Positions 4,906 through 5,364 of a stretch of 5,364 bases of DNA are shown one piece after another; the first letter of the stretch is position 1; each line of letters starts with the position of its first letter. A program made the translations under genes and the position numbers. Source of the DNA: an uncultured Anaerococcus sp. GTDB lineage: Bacteria; Bacillota; Clostridia; Tissierellales; Peptoniphilaceae. The stretch covers positions 1 through 5,364 of the forward strand of contig CALTXP010000094.1 in assembly GCA_943913325.1 (NCBI GenBank), read 5' to 3'. The notes beneath the pieces are model-generated. The model was not told the origin of the DNA and did not search any database. It saw only the letters and a list, made by a program, of their open reading frames with translations.

Positions 4906-5364
4906 AAAGAGGATTCATATCTATTCTTACTTTATTTGTATTATTGGTATTATCTCTAACAATAACTTTTGTTTATAGGCAGAATGTTAATAATAATGAA
5001 TATATTTCTGACTTATATAATAAAAAACAAGCTCAATATCTGGCAGAATCAGTTATTAATAAGTATGTTGTAGATAATTACGATGAATTAGAAGATGCGA
5101 TTCTAACAGACTATGAAAAATATAATAAATCAGATGAAAAAGCAAATAGAAATAAAGGAAACTATTTGCTAGATGGTGATCTTAAAATAAATTATGAAGC
5201 TAAAGATTATACTCTTAAGCTAAGACATATTTTAAGAAAGGAAGATCCTAAAATAAATGATAGCTACAGGCTTTCCTTATTTAATATTAAACAAGGAAAT
5301 TCAAGATCATCTTCAGAAATATGGTTTAAAGTTATAGATGAAGATGATAATTTGAAAAATAATG
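4902..5364 (+). CDS. Minor pseudopilin, GspK / PilX / ComGG-like, 3' end beyond window
   Basis: An open frame of 154 codons runs off the window edge with no stop. The ATG at 4902 overlaps the previous stop as ATGA, and TAGGAG at 4889-4894 gives 7-base spacing. The protein starts MKRG, then mature FISILTLFVLLVLSLTITFVY, a hydrophobic helix preceded by a short basic leader ending in Gly. Position +5 is Leu, not Glu; loss of Glu5 is a known trait of GspK-type pseudopilins. After the helix comes YNKKQAQYLAESVINKYVVD (39-58), matching the PilX/GspK hallmark in which 'A..lAe.g...A' follows the transmembrane helix. The rest is charged and Lys/Asp/Asn-rich with no family motif I recognise. It is fourth in the H-I-J-K order. 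Full length and any GspK helical domain cannot be judged here. Confidence 0.82.
   Translation, partial: MKRGFISILTLFVLLVLSLTITFVYRQNVNNNEYISDLYNKKQAQYLAESVINKYVVDNYDELEDAILTDYEKYNKSDEKANRNKGNYLLDGDLKINYEAKDYTLKLRHILRKEDPKINDSYRLSLFNIKQGNSRSSSEIWFKVIDEDDNLKNN

Overview
The window looks like chromosomal DNA from a low-GC Gram-positive (Bacillota) bacterium. The whole stretch is strongly AT-rich, the Shine-Dalgarno (SD) sequences are mostly strong AGGAGG-type sites, and three of the eight genes start with TTG. A Tissierellia / Peptoniphilaceae-type anaerobic coccus would fit, but that placement is inference; the sequence alone does not name a genus.

Layout, all on the + strand. Positions 1-51 are the 3' part of a class II tRNA, best read as tRNA-Leu with an NAG anticodon (probably TAG) and an encoded CCA end. 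A very strong intrinsic terminator follows at 58-93. After a short AT-rich gap there is a promoter with a perfect TATAAT box (166-171). It drives pyrH (UMP kinase, TTG start, 194-910) and, with no gap, frr (ribosome recycling factor, 911-1471). One base after the frr stop, with no terminator, begins a run of type IV filament genes that continues past the window edge: a PilC/GspF/ComGB platform protein (1473-2570), a small major-pilin-like protein (2579-2950), a prepilin peptidase PilD/ComC (2928-3665), and four minor (pseudo)pilins resembling GspH/FimT (3662-4105), GspI/PilV (4089-4439), GspJ/PilW (4411-4905) and GspK/PilX (4902 to beyond 5364).

The filament genes form a coherent set. PilC would be the inner-membrane platform, and PilD would cut and methylate the prepilins. 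The small pilin would form the shaft, and H-I-J-K would form the tip/initiation complex in the same order as in type II secretion operons. The order platform - major pilin - (peptidase) - four minor pilins also parallels Bacillus comGB-GC-GD-GE-GF-GG with comC inserted and comGA missing. No assembly ATPase (PilB/GspE/ComGA), retraction ATPase (PilT) or PilM/N/O is present here. Whether this is a pilus, a DNA-uptake pseudopilus or a secretion pseudopilus therefore cannot be settled from this window.

The genes are packed extremely tightly, with overlaps of 4 to 29 bp or gaps of 8 bp or less. This suggests translational coupling and one transcript with pyrH-frr unless a promoter hides inside frr. 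No gene-free stretch exceeds 300 bases; the longest is 52-193.
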